A stretch of 64,000 nt of DNA from Gammaproteobacteria bacterium (lineage in GTDB: Bacteria; Pseudomonadota; Gammaproteobacteria; Arenicellales; UBA868), in NCBI GenBank assembly GCA_014239255.1, contig JAAZZE010000003.1:1-64000 (forward strand), read 5' to 3'. Shown piece by piece: positions 45,581-56,662 of the stretch. A program made the translations under genes and the position numbers. Each line of letters starts with the position of its first letter. Positions within the stretch are counted from its first letter, which is position 1. The notes below the pieces were generated by a model. That model did no database searches. It was not told the DNA's origin and was given only the letters and a program-made list of their open reading frames with translations.

Positions 45581-47656
45581 TTGCGACTAGGTATCGATAC
45601 CGGCGGCACCTATACTGACGCGGTACTGCTCGATCATGCCGGGTCGGTGGTCAGTACAGCGAAGGCGCTGACAACTCACCATCAGTTGGCGGTTGGAATC
45701 AACGAGGTGTTAGCCCAACTCCCCCGCGAATTACTGACCGAGAGCCGACTGGTTTCCCTATCAACCACGCTTGCTACCAATGCGATTGTGGAAGGTCGTG
45801 GCACGCCTGTGTGCCTGTTACTGGCAGGCTATAGCGCTCAACAGGTAAATCAGGCGCAACTGGATCAAATTGTCCGTGGGGGTCATTGCGCACTGATCTG
45901 CGGTGGTCACGATGCAGGCGGTGTCGAACGCGAACCGCTGGATATAAGAAAGGCACATCAGATCATCGAGTCTCAACGTGATGAGGTTGCCGCTTTCGGG
46001 ATCTCCGGATTGTTTGGGGTTCGAAACGCCGAACACGAATTGCGTCTACGTGAGCTCGTTCATTCACTGACCGATAAGCCGGTAACCTGCGGGCACGAAC
46101 TGGCCTCTCAACTGGATGCGCCACGTCGGGCCCTGACCGTAGCCTTTAACGCGTCGTTGATACCTTATATCGATGAACTGATCCGAGCGATGCAAATCAC
46201 CCTGCACGAATACCGGATTACTGCCCCACTGATGATGGTTAAAGGGGATGGTTCACTGATCAGTGTCGAACTTGCGTTGTCCCGCCCGGTAGAAACTATC
46301 CTGTCCGGACCAGCCGCCAGCGTTATGGGTGCAGCTTTGCTCGAACAACAAGACAACGCCATCATTGCAGATATGGGTGGCACCACCACTGATATCGCAA
46401 TCATCAGTAACGGTCAACCGGTGGTGAGCGCTAACGCCGCAATTATTGGCGATTGGCGCCCTATGATTGACGCAGTACGGGTATTTTCCGTAGGTCTGGG
46501 CGGGGACAGTGAAGTCCGCTTCCAGGGCGGCGTCGGGTTGGCAATTGGTCCGCGCCGGGTTATCCCTATGAGCCTACTGGCACACTGGTTCCCTCAGATA
46601 CTCGAATCCATGGAGCGCCGTAGCAGATCCTCTACCAGCGCCCGAAGCGGTCGCTACGTTGTTCGACTGTTCGCTGAAGCCAGTCAACGTAAACGGTTCT
46701 CTGAAGCCGAGGCCGACGCCTGGGCGCGACTCGCCGATGGCCCGCTGGATCTAGAGGCTGCAGCCGAAAACGACCGTGAGTTGATGCGGGCGATTGCCAG
46801 GTTGGTGCGTGAGGGTGTCGCCATATACAGTGGGTTCACCCCGACGGATGCGGCTCATGTGCTCGGGAACATGGGCCACTGGTCTACCCCGGCTGCCCGA
46901 CTCGGCGCCATCATTTGGGCTCGGCAGATGCGCGAGGTCTACGGCTGGGGGCAATTCAAGGAACGAGACCCTGTAGGCCCAAGTCAGACGGTACAGGACT
47001 ATGTCGTCAACGTGATCTGCCAAACCCTGGTGTCAGCCTGCCTGGCAACCGACCCGAATCAACGCAACAGTTTGGAGAGAGAGCATACCGCGCGGCTTTT
47101 CAGCGAGTGGATCACCGGGATGAGTCGTATTGACGGCGATCTGTTCTCGTTGCAATTGGACCGTGGGCGTACCCTGGTGGCAGTAGGCGCTCCCGCACCG
47201 GTCTACTACCCGGAGGCGGCCCAGCGGCTCAATATCATTTTGGCCCTGCCTGAACATGCAGAGGTTGCCAATGCCATTGGCGCAGTCGCCGGTAGTATTA
47301 CCCAACGTGCACAGGTCACTGTGACCCAGCCCGTGCAGGGAATCTTCAGGGTATTTGGTCCCAAGGGGCCCATAGATCATAGTCATCTCGACGATGCCTT
47401 GTCGGATGCCGAAAACCAGGCAATCCAATTGGCCCGAAAGAAAGCCCTTATGGCAGGGGCTAAGGAAGTCCAGATCACCGTTTCCCGCGATCAGGATATC
47501 GTTGATGATCCGGATTCACCAGCCACAGTCTTTTTTGAAGGGCGGGTCACCGCGATTGCCAGTGGCCGTCCCGCAATGGGTCTGAGCGAACTCCCTTTGC
47601 CCCAAGGAGCGACAGGCGTACAATCCGGCGCGGATCTGACCAACCAGAAAGATTAA
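45581..47656 (+). CDS. HyuA-type hydantoinase/oxoprolinase family protein
   Basis: This 691-residue protein has the actin-fold phosphate loop LGIDTGGTYTDAVLLD at the very start, STTLATNAIVEGRG, LSGPAASVMGAA, and IADMGGTTTDIAII, all HyuA hallmarks. The family hydrolyses cyclic amides with ATP, usually with a HyuB partner; none is here. The start codon is TTG, and GGGAGG lies about 13 bases upstream, in front of an out-of-frame ATG at 45570, so the true start is unclear. An unknown gene follows after 12 bases. The substrate is unknown. Confidence 0.85.
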   Translation: MRLGIDTGGTYTDAVLLDHAGSVVSTAKALTTHHQLAVGINEVLAQLPRELLTESRLVSLSTTLATNAIVEGRGTPVCLLLAGYSAQQVNQAQLDQIVRGGHCALICGGHDAGGVEREPLDIRKAHQIIESQRDEVAAFGISGLFGVRNAEHELRLRELVHSLTDKPVTCGHELASQLDAPRRALTVAFNASLIPYIDELIRAMQITLHEYRITAPLMMVKGDGSLISVELALSRPVETILSGPAASVMGAALLEQQDNAIIADMGGTTTDIAIISNGQPVVSANAAIIGDWRPMIDAVRVFSVGLGGDSEVRFQGGVGLAIGPRRVIPMSLLAHWFPQILESMERRSRSSTSARSGRYVVRLFAEASQRKRFSEAEADAWARLADGPLDLEAAAENDRELMRAIARLVREGVAIYSGFTPTDAAHVLGNMGHWSTPAARLGAIIWARQMREVYGWGQFKERDPVGPSQTVQDYVVNVICQTLVSACLATDPNQRNSLEREHTARLFSEWITGMSRIDGDLFSLQLDRGRTLVAVGAPAPVYYPEAAQRLNIILALPEHAEVANAIGAVAGSITQRAQVTVTQPVQGIFRVFGPKGPIDHSHLDDALSDAENQAIQLARKKALMAGAKEVQITVSRDQDIVDDPDSPATVFFEGRVTAIASGRPAMGLSELPLPQGATGVQSGADLTNQKD

Positions 47657-47668
47657 ACCGCATCACCC

Positions 47669-48580
47669 ATGAATGACAGTATCAATAACGGTTCACGAAA
47701 GGATATCAACAGCCGGCCGCATATCTATTACGACGGCTACTGGATCCGTTACTACGCCCCACCACCAGAAACGCTTTCTGCCAAGCGTGACTTGCTGTTG
47801 ATGCTGACACGCCGGACCTTCCATCACACTGAACCCGGAATTAATACCCCCGGAAATAAAGTAGAAACTGCGCGCTCCAGCTACGAGGCAGAGCGAAACC
47901 CGACGCGCAAACGCGTCAATGCCGCCATGCTTGCCGGCGCTCTTTTTAACCGCGCAACAGATATTTTTACCAGCATCGTCAGCCTCGAAAGCAAAGGCAT
48001 CGAAGTCAGTACGGATAATGAACTGATGCGCGAGTGCAGTGCTTGTTTTGAGGAGGCGCTTGAACTGGGCAAGCAGGTTCGCCATCCGAGCGGGCATGAA
48101 GGCATAGACGAGTTGTGGGGGGAGCCTTTCAACGTATTTACCCACTCAATTGCCAGCTACTATGAAAGCCGATACGTCAAAATCTCTCAGACAATGAAGG
48201 CGATTGACGAGATCACCAAACGCATCGTTAAGATTTATGGGGAGATGTCGAGTTTTCATGGGATCGACACAACAGTCCTGCTGTTCGCGCGGGCTGGGCG
48301 AGTCGAGTGCGAGATGATGAAGAGCGATCCGGACTTCTTTGGCAACTGGCCCGAGTTTGTGACCCTCCAGGAGCAGATCAAGGCGTTCCAGCCGACGCCC
48401 CCTGCAGATCTAGGCGCCCTAGCCCGGGCCCAACTGCACCGGGGTTGTGAGCTACTCAGTGACGGCGCTGATCTCATTTCCTACATGGCCGGCGTCAGGG
48501 TACCCATGCCCAAGAGCAAACGCGAGTACCTGGATACTTTGGATGCCTTCGAGATCGATTGCCAGGGAGTCGGACTTTAA
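47669..48580 (+). CDS. Conserved-looking hypothetical protein paired with the hydantoinase
   Basis: This 303-residue protein belongs to no family that I recognise. It has no signal or membrane segment. The N-terminal 30 residues are Tyr-rich (HIYYDGYWIRYYAPPPE). The rest looks mainly helical, with charged heptad-like stretches (NELMRECSACFEEALELGKQV, QTMKAIDEITKRIVKIYGEM). The ATG follows the hydantoinase stop by 12 bases, so the two are probably one operon, and the protein may supply a partner or accessory role. That is inference from context only. Confidence 0.75.
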   Translation: MNDSINNGSRKDINSRPHIYYDGYWIRYYAPPPETLSAKRDLLLMLTRRTFHHTEPGINTPGNKVETARSSYEAERNPTRKRVNAAMLAGALFNRATDIFTSIVSLESKGIEVSTDNELMRECSACFEEALELGKQVRHPSGHEGIDELWGEPFNVFTHSIASYYESRYVKISQTMKAIDEITKRIVKIYGEMSSFHGIDTTVLLFARAGRVECEMMKSDPDFFGNWPEFVTLQEQIKAFQPTPPADLGALARAQLHRGCELLSDGADLISYMAGVRVPMPKSKREYLDTLDAFEIDCQGVGL

Positions 48581-48788
48581 TCCAAGTCCGCGTAGCCATG
48601 CTGATTAACCAGTCAATCACTACGGCTTCTATCAATGTACGGCGCCTGAAAAATTACCGGCGACATAAGCTTTGTATAAAGACGCAACTATCAGTTGAGT
48701 TGCTATAGTCCGGATCGAGCGTTGGTGTCGCCCGCTCCAGCATCGGACCCTTTTTGTTTATTTCCGATGAGTTGATCCAGCGCGTACT

Positions 48789-49604
48789 TTAGTCACTAAC
48801 TCGCTTTTGGTACAAATCACAGTTGGCGAGAATCGGTCCCAGATGTTCTGCCAACCGATCAGCCCAGACCATAGCTCCGGCCTCAGTCGCAATCAGGTCC
48901 TGACGCACCTCGATCAGGACATGCGGGAACCCATTGATTCCGCCATGGGTCTCAATCGTATAGCCCACATGCTCCCGAGCATCATAGGGCTGGTTATCTC
49001 CAACGCACAAATCGGGATCGCCTCGAAGGCTGGCCAGTAACGGCAGGCTCATGCGCTGATCATCTTTCCATAGTATTCCAATCTGCCAGGGTCTTAGATT
49101 ACCCGCCATCGTTGGGGTAAAACTATGCAGCGCGATCAATGCTGGCACGCCGTGCTTGGCATGCACACGTTTAACTTGGGCCGCAACCGCTTTGTGGTAA
49201 GGAATAAAGATCTCCTCCTCGCGGGGCAGTCGCTGCTCGGCCGAAATATTCTGATTGCCCGGTACGATAAAGCCATCACTACAGGGCGCAATAGAAGTTG
49301 GATCATCAAGGGGCCGATTAAGATCGATCACCAGCCTTGAAAACCGTGCCAGTACCAGTACAGCGTCGAGCAGATGTGCGAGGCGTTGGGCCAACATCTC
49401 ACAACCGATATCCAATGCAATGTGCCGGGCCCGCAGATCGGCATCCAGTCCCAGATCAGCCAGCGCGCGTGGAATCACGTTACGGGCGTGATCACAGACC
49501 AGTACCAATGGGGCACACCCGTCGACATTAGCAACCTCAAACGGCGGAGTCTCGTCCTCCCCAAGCAGTGGTAAAGAGTCTGAATGACTGATGCTGTTGT
49601 CCAA
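48789..49604 (-). CDS. N-formylglutamate amidohydrolase family protein
   Basis: This 271-residue protein shows the family pattern VLVCDHARNVIPRAL, DIGCEMLAQRLAHLLDA, SRLVIDLNRPLDDPTSIAP and LIALHSFTPTM, then HVGYTIETHGGINGFPHVLIEVRQDL with likely metal ligands. Family members cleave N-formylglutamate in histidine breakdown or act on related amides; no hut genes are nearby. The start is TTG at 49604, with AGGGG about 7 bases upstream, which supports it. Confidence 0.88.
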   Translation of the reverse strand: MDNSISHSDSLPLLGEDETPPFEVANVDGCAPLVLVCDHARNVIPRALADLGLDADLRARHIALDIGCEMLAQRLAHLLDAVLVLARFSRLVIDLNRPLDDPTSIAPCSDGFIVPGNQNISAEQRLPREEEIFIPYHKAVAAQVKRVHAKHGVPALIALHSFTPTMAGNLRPWQIGILWKDDQRMSLPLLASLRGDPDLCVGDNQPYDAREHVGYTIETHGGINGFPHVLIEVRQDLIATEAGAMVWADRLAEHLGPILANCDLYQKRVSD

Positions 49605-49689
49605 CTTTTTTCCCCTGTTATACCAATTGATGGACCTGGGTTATGCTCGCACCGCCCGTTAACCCCGATCCCCAATCTAAGTTAAGTAA

Positions 49690-50580
49690 ATGAATCTTTC
49701 CCGTGCGCCTAAAGACTACGCTCTTTTACTGGGGCTTGCCATGATATGGAGTGGATCTTTTGTTTTTATCAAAATCGGTGTTGATACGGTCGGACCATTA
49801 ACCCTGACCGCGGCTCGGCTGGGGATTGCCGCAGGTGTTCTATACCTATGGCTGAAGATCAATGGTGAGCGACTGCCGCGAGATGCGACCTCGTTAAAAA
49901 TTTTTGCATTCATTGGGCTTTTCGGAAACGCATTACCGTTCACGTTGATCAGTTGGGGTGAAATTCATATTGACAGTGGTCTGACTGCCGTACTGATGGG
50001 TGTCATGCCGGTGGCTACGGCAGTTCTGGCTCACCTTTTTATCCGGGACGAGCCGTTTACCACCAAAACCGCGATCGGAATATCGGTTGGCTTTGGTGGT
50101 CTTCTGGTTCTGATCGGGGCCGAGGCGCGGGCCGGGTTGACCGCGCCGATCCTGGCCCAACTGGCGGTGATCACCAGCGCCATCTGCTACGGCGCATCCG
50201 CTACCTTTACCCGCTACTATGCTGGCCATGGTAGCGGTAAAGTGATGGCTACGGGAGCCATGCTGGCCGGTTTGCTATGGATGTTACCCGCGACGTTAAT
50301 TCTCGAGCAGCCCTGGCAGATGCATCCAGGCGTTGGTGGGCTGGCCGCAATTGCCTATCTCGGTCTTTTGCCTACAGCCCTCGCAGCACTACTGTTCTTT
50401 TACCTGGTCCCTCGCCTCGGGGCAAACAACTTCGCCCAGATTAACTACCTGATACCAGTTCTTGGCGCTCTGTGGGGTGTGATTTTTTTAGGTGAAACTG
50501 CCTCGTGGCGTCTGCTGACCGCTTTGGCGCTAGTGCTGGGCGCTATCACTATCGTTCGCAAACGCAGGCCCGGGCGCTGA
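49690..50580 (+). CDS. EamA/DMT-family transporter
   Basis: This 296-residue protein has ten hydrophobic helices in two EamA repeats (LLGLAMIWSGSFVFIKIG in the first; LAQLAVITSAICYGASATFTRYY in the second) and ends with a basic tail (VRKRRPGR). The fold is the drug/metabolite transporter type, which often exports amino acids or metabolites. It is divergent from the N-formylglutamate amidohydrolase with about 85 bases between the starts. No substrate can be inferred. Confidence 0.9.
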   Translation: MNLSRAPKDYALLLGLAMIWSGSFVFIKIGVDTVGPLTLTAARLGIAAGVLYLWLKINGERLPRDATSLKIFAFIGLFGNALPFTLISWGEIHIDSGLTAVLMGVMPVATAVLAHLFIRDEPFTTKTAIGISVGFGGLLVLIGAEARAGLTAPILAQLAVITSAICYGASATFTRYYAGHGSGKVMATGAMLAGLLWMLPATLILEQPWQMHPGVGGLAAIAYLGLLPTALAALLFFYLVPRLGANNFAQINYLIPVLGALWGVIFLGETASWRLLTALALVLGAITIVRKRRPGR

Positions 50581-50607
50581 AGATAAACCTTGGCGAAACC
50601 TTACTGA

Positions 50608-53268
50608 TCAATCAAGCAACTGGCGCACCATGTAAGGCAGAATGCCGCCGTTGCTATAGTAATCCCACTCCTTAGGGGTATCGATACGGACCTTTGTCAT
50701 GAAGGATTCAGCGGTGCCATCGGCTCGAGTCATACGCACCTCAAGTTCAGTCGCACCAACGATAGGCTGAGCCAGATCAAACACTTCAGTGCCTGAAATT
50801 TCCAGGCTTTGAGCGCTCTCGCCATCCGCAAACTCCAGCGGCAATACACCCATGCCTATTAGATTGGAGCGGTGGATCCGCTCAAAGCTTTCGACCAGTA
50901 CCGCCTTGACGCCGAGCAAAGAAGCGCCCTTGGCTGCCCAATCTCGCGAGGACCCGGTGCCATACTCCTTGCCGCCAATAACCAGTAGTGCTGTACCCTT
51001 TGCCGCGTAAGACATGGCTGCGTCATAAACCGTCATCTGTTCACCACTAGGCTGGAAGGTAGTCCAACCACCTTCAGTACCGGGCGCCATAGCGTTGCGT
51101 AGCCGGATATTGGCAAAAGTTCCACGCACCATCACCTCGTGATTACCGCGGCGCGACCCATAAGAATTGAAATCAGCTCGCTGCACTCCATGCTCCTGCA
51201 AATATTGCCCAGCCGGACTGTCGGCCTGAATGGCCCCCGCTGGAGAGATATGATCGGTGGTGATGCTATCGCCAAGTAACGCTAAGACTCGGGCGCTGGT
51301 AATGGCTTTTATCTGACCAGGCGTGCGTTCCATGTGATCGAAGTATGGGGGGCGGCGAACGTAGGTGGAATGCTCATCCCAGGCAAAGCGATTGCCTGCG
51401 CTCACGGGGACCTCACCCCACTGGCTGTCGCCGCGGAAAACATCTGAATAGCGGGAGCGGAACATTTCCCGTGTCACATGCCTGGCAACGGCCTGGTTAA
51501 TTTCGAGCTGTTGGGGCCACAAGTCACCCAAAGTCACCGGGCTACCCTGACTATCCACTCCTATAGGATCATTCACAAGATCGATATCGGTTGTGCCAGC
51601 CAGCGCGTAGGCTACCACCAAGGGCGGTGAGGCCAAAAAATTCATGCGCACCTCGGCATGCACCCTGCCCTCGAAGTTTCGATTACCTGAGAGCACTGCA
51701 CAGGCAATGAGGTCCTGCTCCCGGATCACTTCACTCACGGGCGCGGGCAAGGGGCCGGAGTTACCGATGCAAGTGGTACAGCCGTAGCCGACTACAGAAA
51801 AGCCAATATTTTCCAGATCATTGAGCAGGCCAGCGTCACTCAGATAATCCGTCACCACCTTGGAGCCCGGCGCCAGGGAGGTCTTGACCCAGGGCTTGAC
51901 AGTAAGGCCGCGTTGTCGGGCGTTGCGGGCCAGCAAGCCAGCCGCCATGATCACACCCGGGTTTGAGGTATTAGTGCAACTGGTGATAGCGGCAATGGCG
52001 ACTCCAAGATCAGGAAATTCCATTGTCTCGCCATCAAGCGTTATTCTGCCGGTCCGACGTTCGCTGTTACCGCGCAGCTCCGTTGCAGCGTCGTTGATTA
52101 CCTGCTGGGCTTCAGTCAGGGCAATGCGGTCCTGTGGCCGCTTTGGCCCGGCAATACTGGCAACTATGGTGCCAAGATCAAGGTGGACGGTCTCGCTGTA
52201 ATGGGCCGGTCGCGCCCCCGGTTCCCGAAACAAGCCCTGGCGTCGGGTGTACGCCTCTACCAGTGCGATGTCCTCTTCGGATCGCCCGGTCAACCTCAGA
52301 TAATTGAGCGTTTCCTGATCAACAGGGAAAAATCCGCAGGTAGCCCCGTACTCGGGCGCCATATTAGCGATGGTGGCCTTGTCGGCCAACGAAAGGTGGT
52401 CTAACCCATCGCCATAGAATTCAACAAATTTCCCAACGACGCCCTGACGGCGCAGAACTTCGACTACGCTAAGGACCAGGTCGGTGGCTGTGGCGCCCTC
52501 AGGAAGGGTGCCGTGCAATTCAAATCCAACAACATCAGGAATCAGCATGGTGACGGCTTGGCCGAGCATTGCGGCCTCTGCCTCGATTCCACCTACACCC
52601 CAACCGAGCACTCCCAGGGCATTAACCATGGTCGTGTGCGAATCAGTCCCGACTACCGTATCGGGATAGGCCAATAACTCCCCGCCCAAGTCACGACTAA
52701 AGACCACACTGGCCAGGTACTCAATGTTTACCTGATGAACAATGCCGGTAGATGGAGGGACCACACGGAAATTGCTGAAGGCCGCTTGGCCCCAGCGCAG
52801 GAATGCGTAGCGCTCCGCGTTACGGGAGTATTCGAGATCGGCATTGGCCTGCAGTGCGCTGGCTGTACCGAAATGATCAACCATGAGCGAGTGGTCGATC
52901 ACCAGATCGGCCGGCGACAAAGGATTTATGCGCTCGGGATCCCCATCCAGCGCTGCAATAGCTTCGCGCATGGCGGCTAGATCCACAACCGCGGGCACCC
53001 CTGTAAAATCCTGCATCAAAACCCGGGCCGGGACGAAGGCTGTCTCATTGGCACTTGTCGAACCCGGACTCCAACCGGCCAAAGCCTCGATATCACCAGC
53101 AACGACATCGATGCCATCCTCTGCACGAAGTAAGTTTTCCAACAGGATCTTTAAAGTGACAGGCAGTCGCGCCAGGTCGAACTGATCGGACAAGGCATCC
53201 AGCGCGAATATCTGATAGCGCTGACCGTTAACATCCAGCGAAGTCCTGGCATTAAAAGAATTATTCAT
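50608..53268 (-). CDS. acnA: Aconitate hydratase A
   Basis: This 886-residue Fe-S enzyme shows [40 protein letters not shown] and [15 protein letters not shown] (cluster Cys), and the swivel domain with [18 protein letters not shown] and [15 protein letters not shown]. It interconverts citrate and isocitrate in the citric acid cycle. The ATG follows GGAG at a good distance. The length fits AcnA rather than AcnB. Confidence 0.97.
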   Translation of the reverse strand: MNNSFNARTSLDVNGQRYQIFALDALSDQFDLARLPVTLKILLENLLRAEDGIDVVAGDIEALAGWSPGSTSANETAFVPARVLMQDFTGVPAVVDLAAMREAIAALDGDPERINPLSPADLVIDHSLMVDHFGTASALQANADLEYSRNAERYAFLRWGQAAFSNFRVVPPSTGIVHQVNIEYLASVVFSRDLGGELLAYPDTVVGTDSHTTMVNALGVLGWGVGGIEAEAAMLGQAVTMLIPDVVGFELHGTLPEGATATDLVLSVVEVLRRQGVVGKFVEFYGDGLDHLSLADKATIANMAPEYGATCGFFPVDQETLNYLRLTGRSEEDIALVEAYTRRQGLFREPGARPAHYSETVHLDLGTIVASIAGPKRPQDRIALTEAQQVINDAATELRGNSERRTGRITLDGETMEFPDLGVAIAAITSCTNTSNPGVIMAAGLLARNARQRGLTVKPWVKTSLAPGSKVVTDYLSDAGLLNDLENIGFSVVGYGCTTCIGNSGPLPAPVSEVIREQDLIACAVLSGNRNFEGRVHAEVRMNFLASPPLVVAYALAGTTDIDLVNDPIGVDSQGSPVTLGDLWPQQLEINQAVARHVTREMFRSRYSDVFRGDSQWGEVPVSAGNRFAWDEHSTYVRRPPYFDHMERTPGQIKAITSARVLALLGDSITTDHISPAGAIQADSPAGQYLQEHGVQRADFNSYGSRRGNHEVMVRGTFANIRLRNAMAPGTEGGWTTFQPSGEQMTVYDAAMSYAAKGTALLVIGGKEYGTGSSRDWAAKGASLLGVKAVLVESFERIHRSNLIGMGVLPLEFADGESAQSLEISGTEVFDLAQPIVGATELEVRMTRADGTAESFMTKVRIDTPKEWDYYSNGGILPYMVRQLLD

Positions 53269-53390
53269 CTGTACTCCTTAACTGGCCGTGGGGATCGGGG
53301 AACGTTGACACAGTTGTTCCTGGCTTGAATGAGAAAAAGTGGCGGGCTGGGATTCTACCGCAGGCGCGAACCTACTCTCGTATCGGAAGA

Positions 53391-55433
<2,043 letters not shown>

Positions 55434-55473
55434 TTACGGCGCAAGATCATTCTTCCTTTTTGACAGGCCCGGT

Positions 55474-56661
55474 TCAGAACAAGCGCCGGGCTTCATCCGA
55501 GCCCGGATCCACTCCGTACTTCTTCATCGACCACTCGATCGATTGAATCTGTCGACGGATCGAATCGAATTGCGAAGCTGAAAGGATCACCCCATCCGGG
55601 TCTACCAGTGAACCGTTGAGCTCGGTTGAAACATACTGCGCAACTGACCTAAGCTCAGTAAAGGTCCGGGCTGGGTGTTCGACCCGCGGTATATTCATAA
55701 ACAGCGCCAAACCTCGGAAAATGCCTGATTCCAGATCTGCATAACTAAAACTGCCTGGCTCCCGCTGATTGGCCAGGCCAAAGCGGCTGACTCCGGTTCG
55801 TGAATCAAAGAAATGGAAGATATCTTGCTCGCCAAGGCGCATACCGGCACGCTCCGCCACTCTGGCCACGTCGGGCCCGGAAAACCCAGCACCAGGTTCT
55901 GGTTCAATATTGATAACCGCCAGCAGGTCAAACTCGTGGCAAAATGTTTCCAACCGAGCCGCCTCGGGCAAGGCCTCTTCAATGCTGGATTCAAACTGTA
56001 AAGGTCGATCCAGAGTCTCTGCCAGAGCATAGGCCAGATTGTTAAAACGAGTCAGCTCAGATTCATCGACACAACGATCTGGGTCTGCCATTTGCACACT
56101 AATAATCAGGTCGCTAAAGATCTCTCCGGCCGGGGCATCTCGTAGATCAAGCCAGGCGTTACCCGGCTCCGTACGGCCATGAATCGCCCTTGGGTGCGAT
56201 AGGTTTATCTCGTGCTCACGAAATACCGACAAGGCAAGATCACGGGTGACGGGAGTCTGTCCAGGCAGGCGCACCCAGTAGTCGATCTTGATCGGTGCAG
56301 AACCAATCTCAGTATCAAGTACCCGCGTCGGTTCTCCGGGGCGCTGATCTGAACTGTCGATTGGAGCGGCTTGGTAGGTTGCCTTCAAACCGTCCCCTTT
56401 CGTTCGGGCGCTCGCCTGCACCTCGAAATCATGGGATGCGATCAATGACGGTTCACGCTGGCGCACCCGATTAACCAAGCGATCAGGGTGAAAATAATTG
56501 AGTGCCACTGGCCACCGAAATTTTGCGACTTGTGATGCAATACCGGCCCGCAGTCGCGCCAACCAAGGCGCCGGTGTTGGCCAGCGCTTAAGAAATGACA
56601 GTCCGGCAACTATGCCCAATACCACCAGGCCCAGCATTATCAGTGCCGTTTGCAGGCTCAT
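55474..56661 (-). CDS. zipA: Cell division protein ZipA
   Basis: The ATG at 56661 (MSLQTALIMLGLVVLGIVAGL) lies one base after the smc stop; the track start at 56721 lies inside smc. One N-terminal membrane helix is followed by a basic and then a variable linker, and a C-terminal FtsZ-binding domain (LDTEIGSAPIKIDYWVRL, then GVSRFGLANQREPGSFSY). ZipA anchors FtsZ to the membrane. The linker lacks the marked Pro/Gln run of enteric ZipA. Context with smc and ligA makes the call firm. Confidence 0.9.
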   Translation of the reverse strand: MSLQTALIMLGLVVLGIVAGLSFLKRWPTPAPWLARLRAGIASQVAKFRWPVALNYFHPDRLVNRVRQREPSLIASHDFEVQASARTKGDGLKATYQAAPIDSSDQRPGEPTRVLDTEIGSAPIKIDYWVRLPGQTPVTRDLALSVFREHEINLSHPRAIHGRTEPGNAWLDLRDAPAGEIFSDLIISVQMADPDRCVDESELTRFNNLAYALAETLDRPLQFESSIEEALPEAARLETFCHEFDLLAVINIEPEPGAGFSGPDVARVAERAGMRLGEQDIFHFFDSRTGVSRFGLANQREPGSFSYADLESGIFRGLALFMNIPRVEHPARTFTELRSVAQYVSTELNGSLVDPDGVILSASQFDSIRRQIQSIEWSMKKYGVDPGSDEARRLF

Positions 56662-56662
56662 T

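Noticed and set aside
48581-48788. Possible small RNA gene (hairpin CAACTATCAGTTG and a T-rich end)
   Set aside because: Only a 5-bp perfect stem is visible and no known RNA core (SRP, tmRNA, 6S, RNase P) matches.
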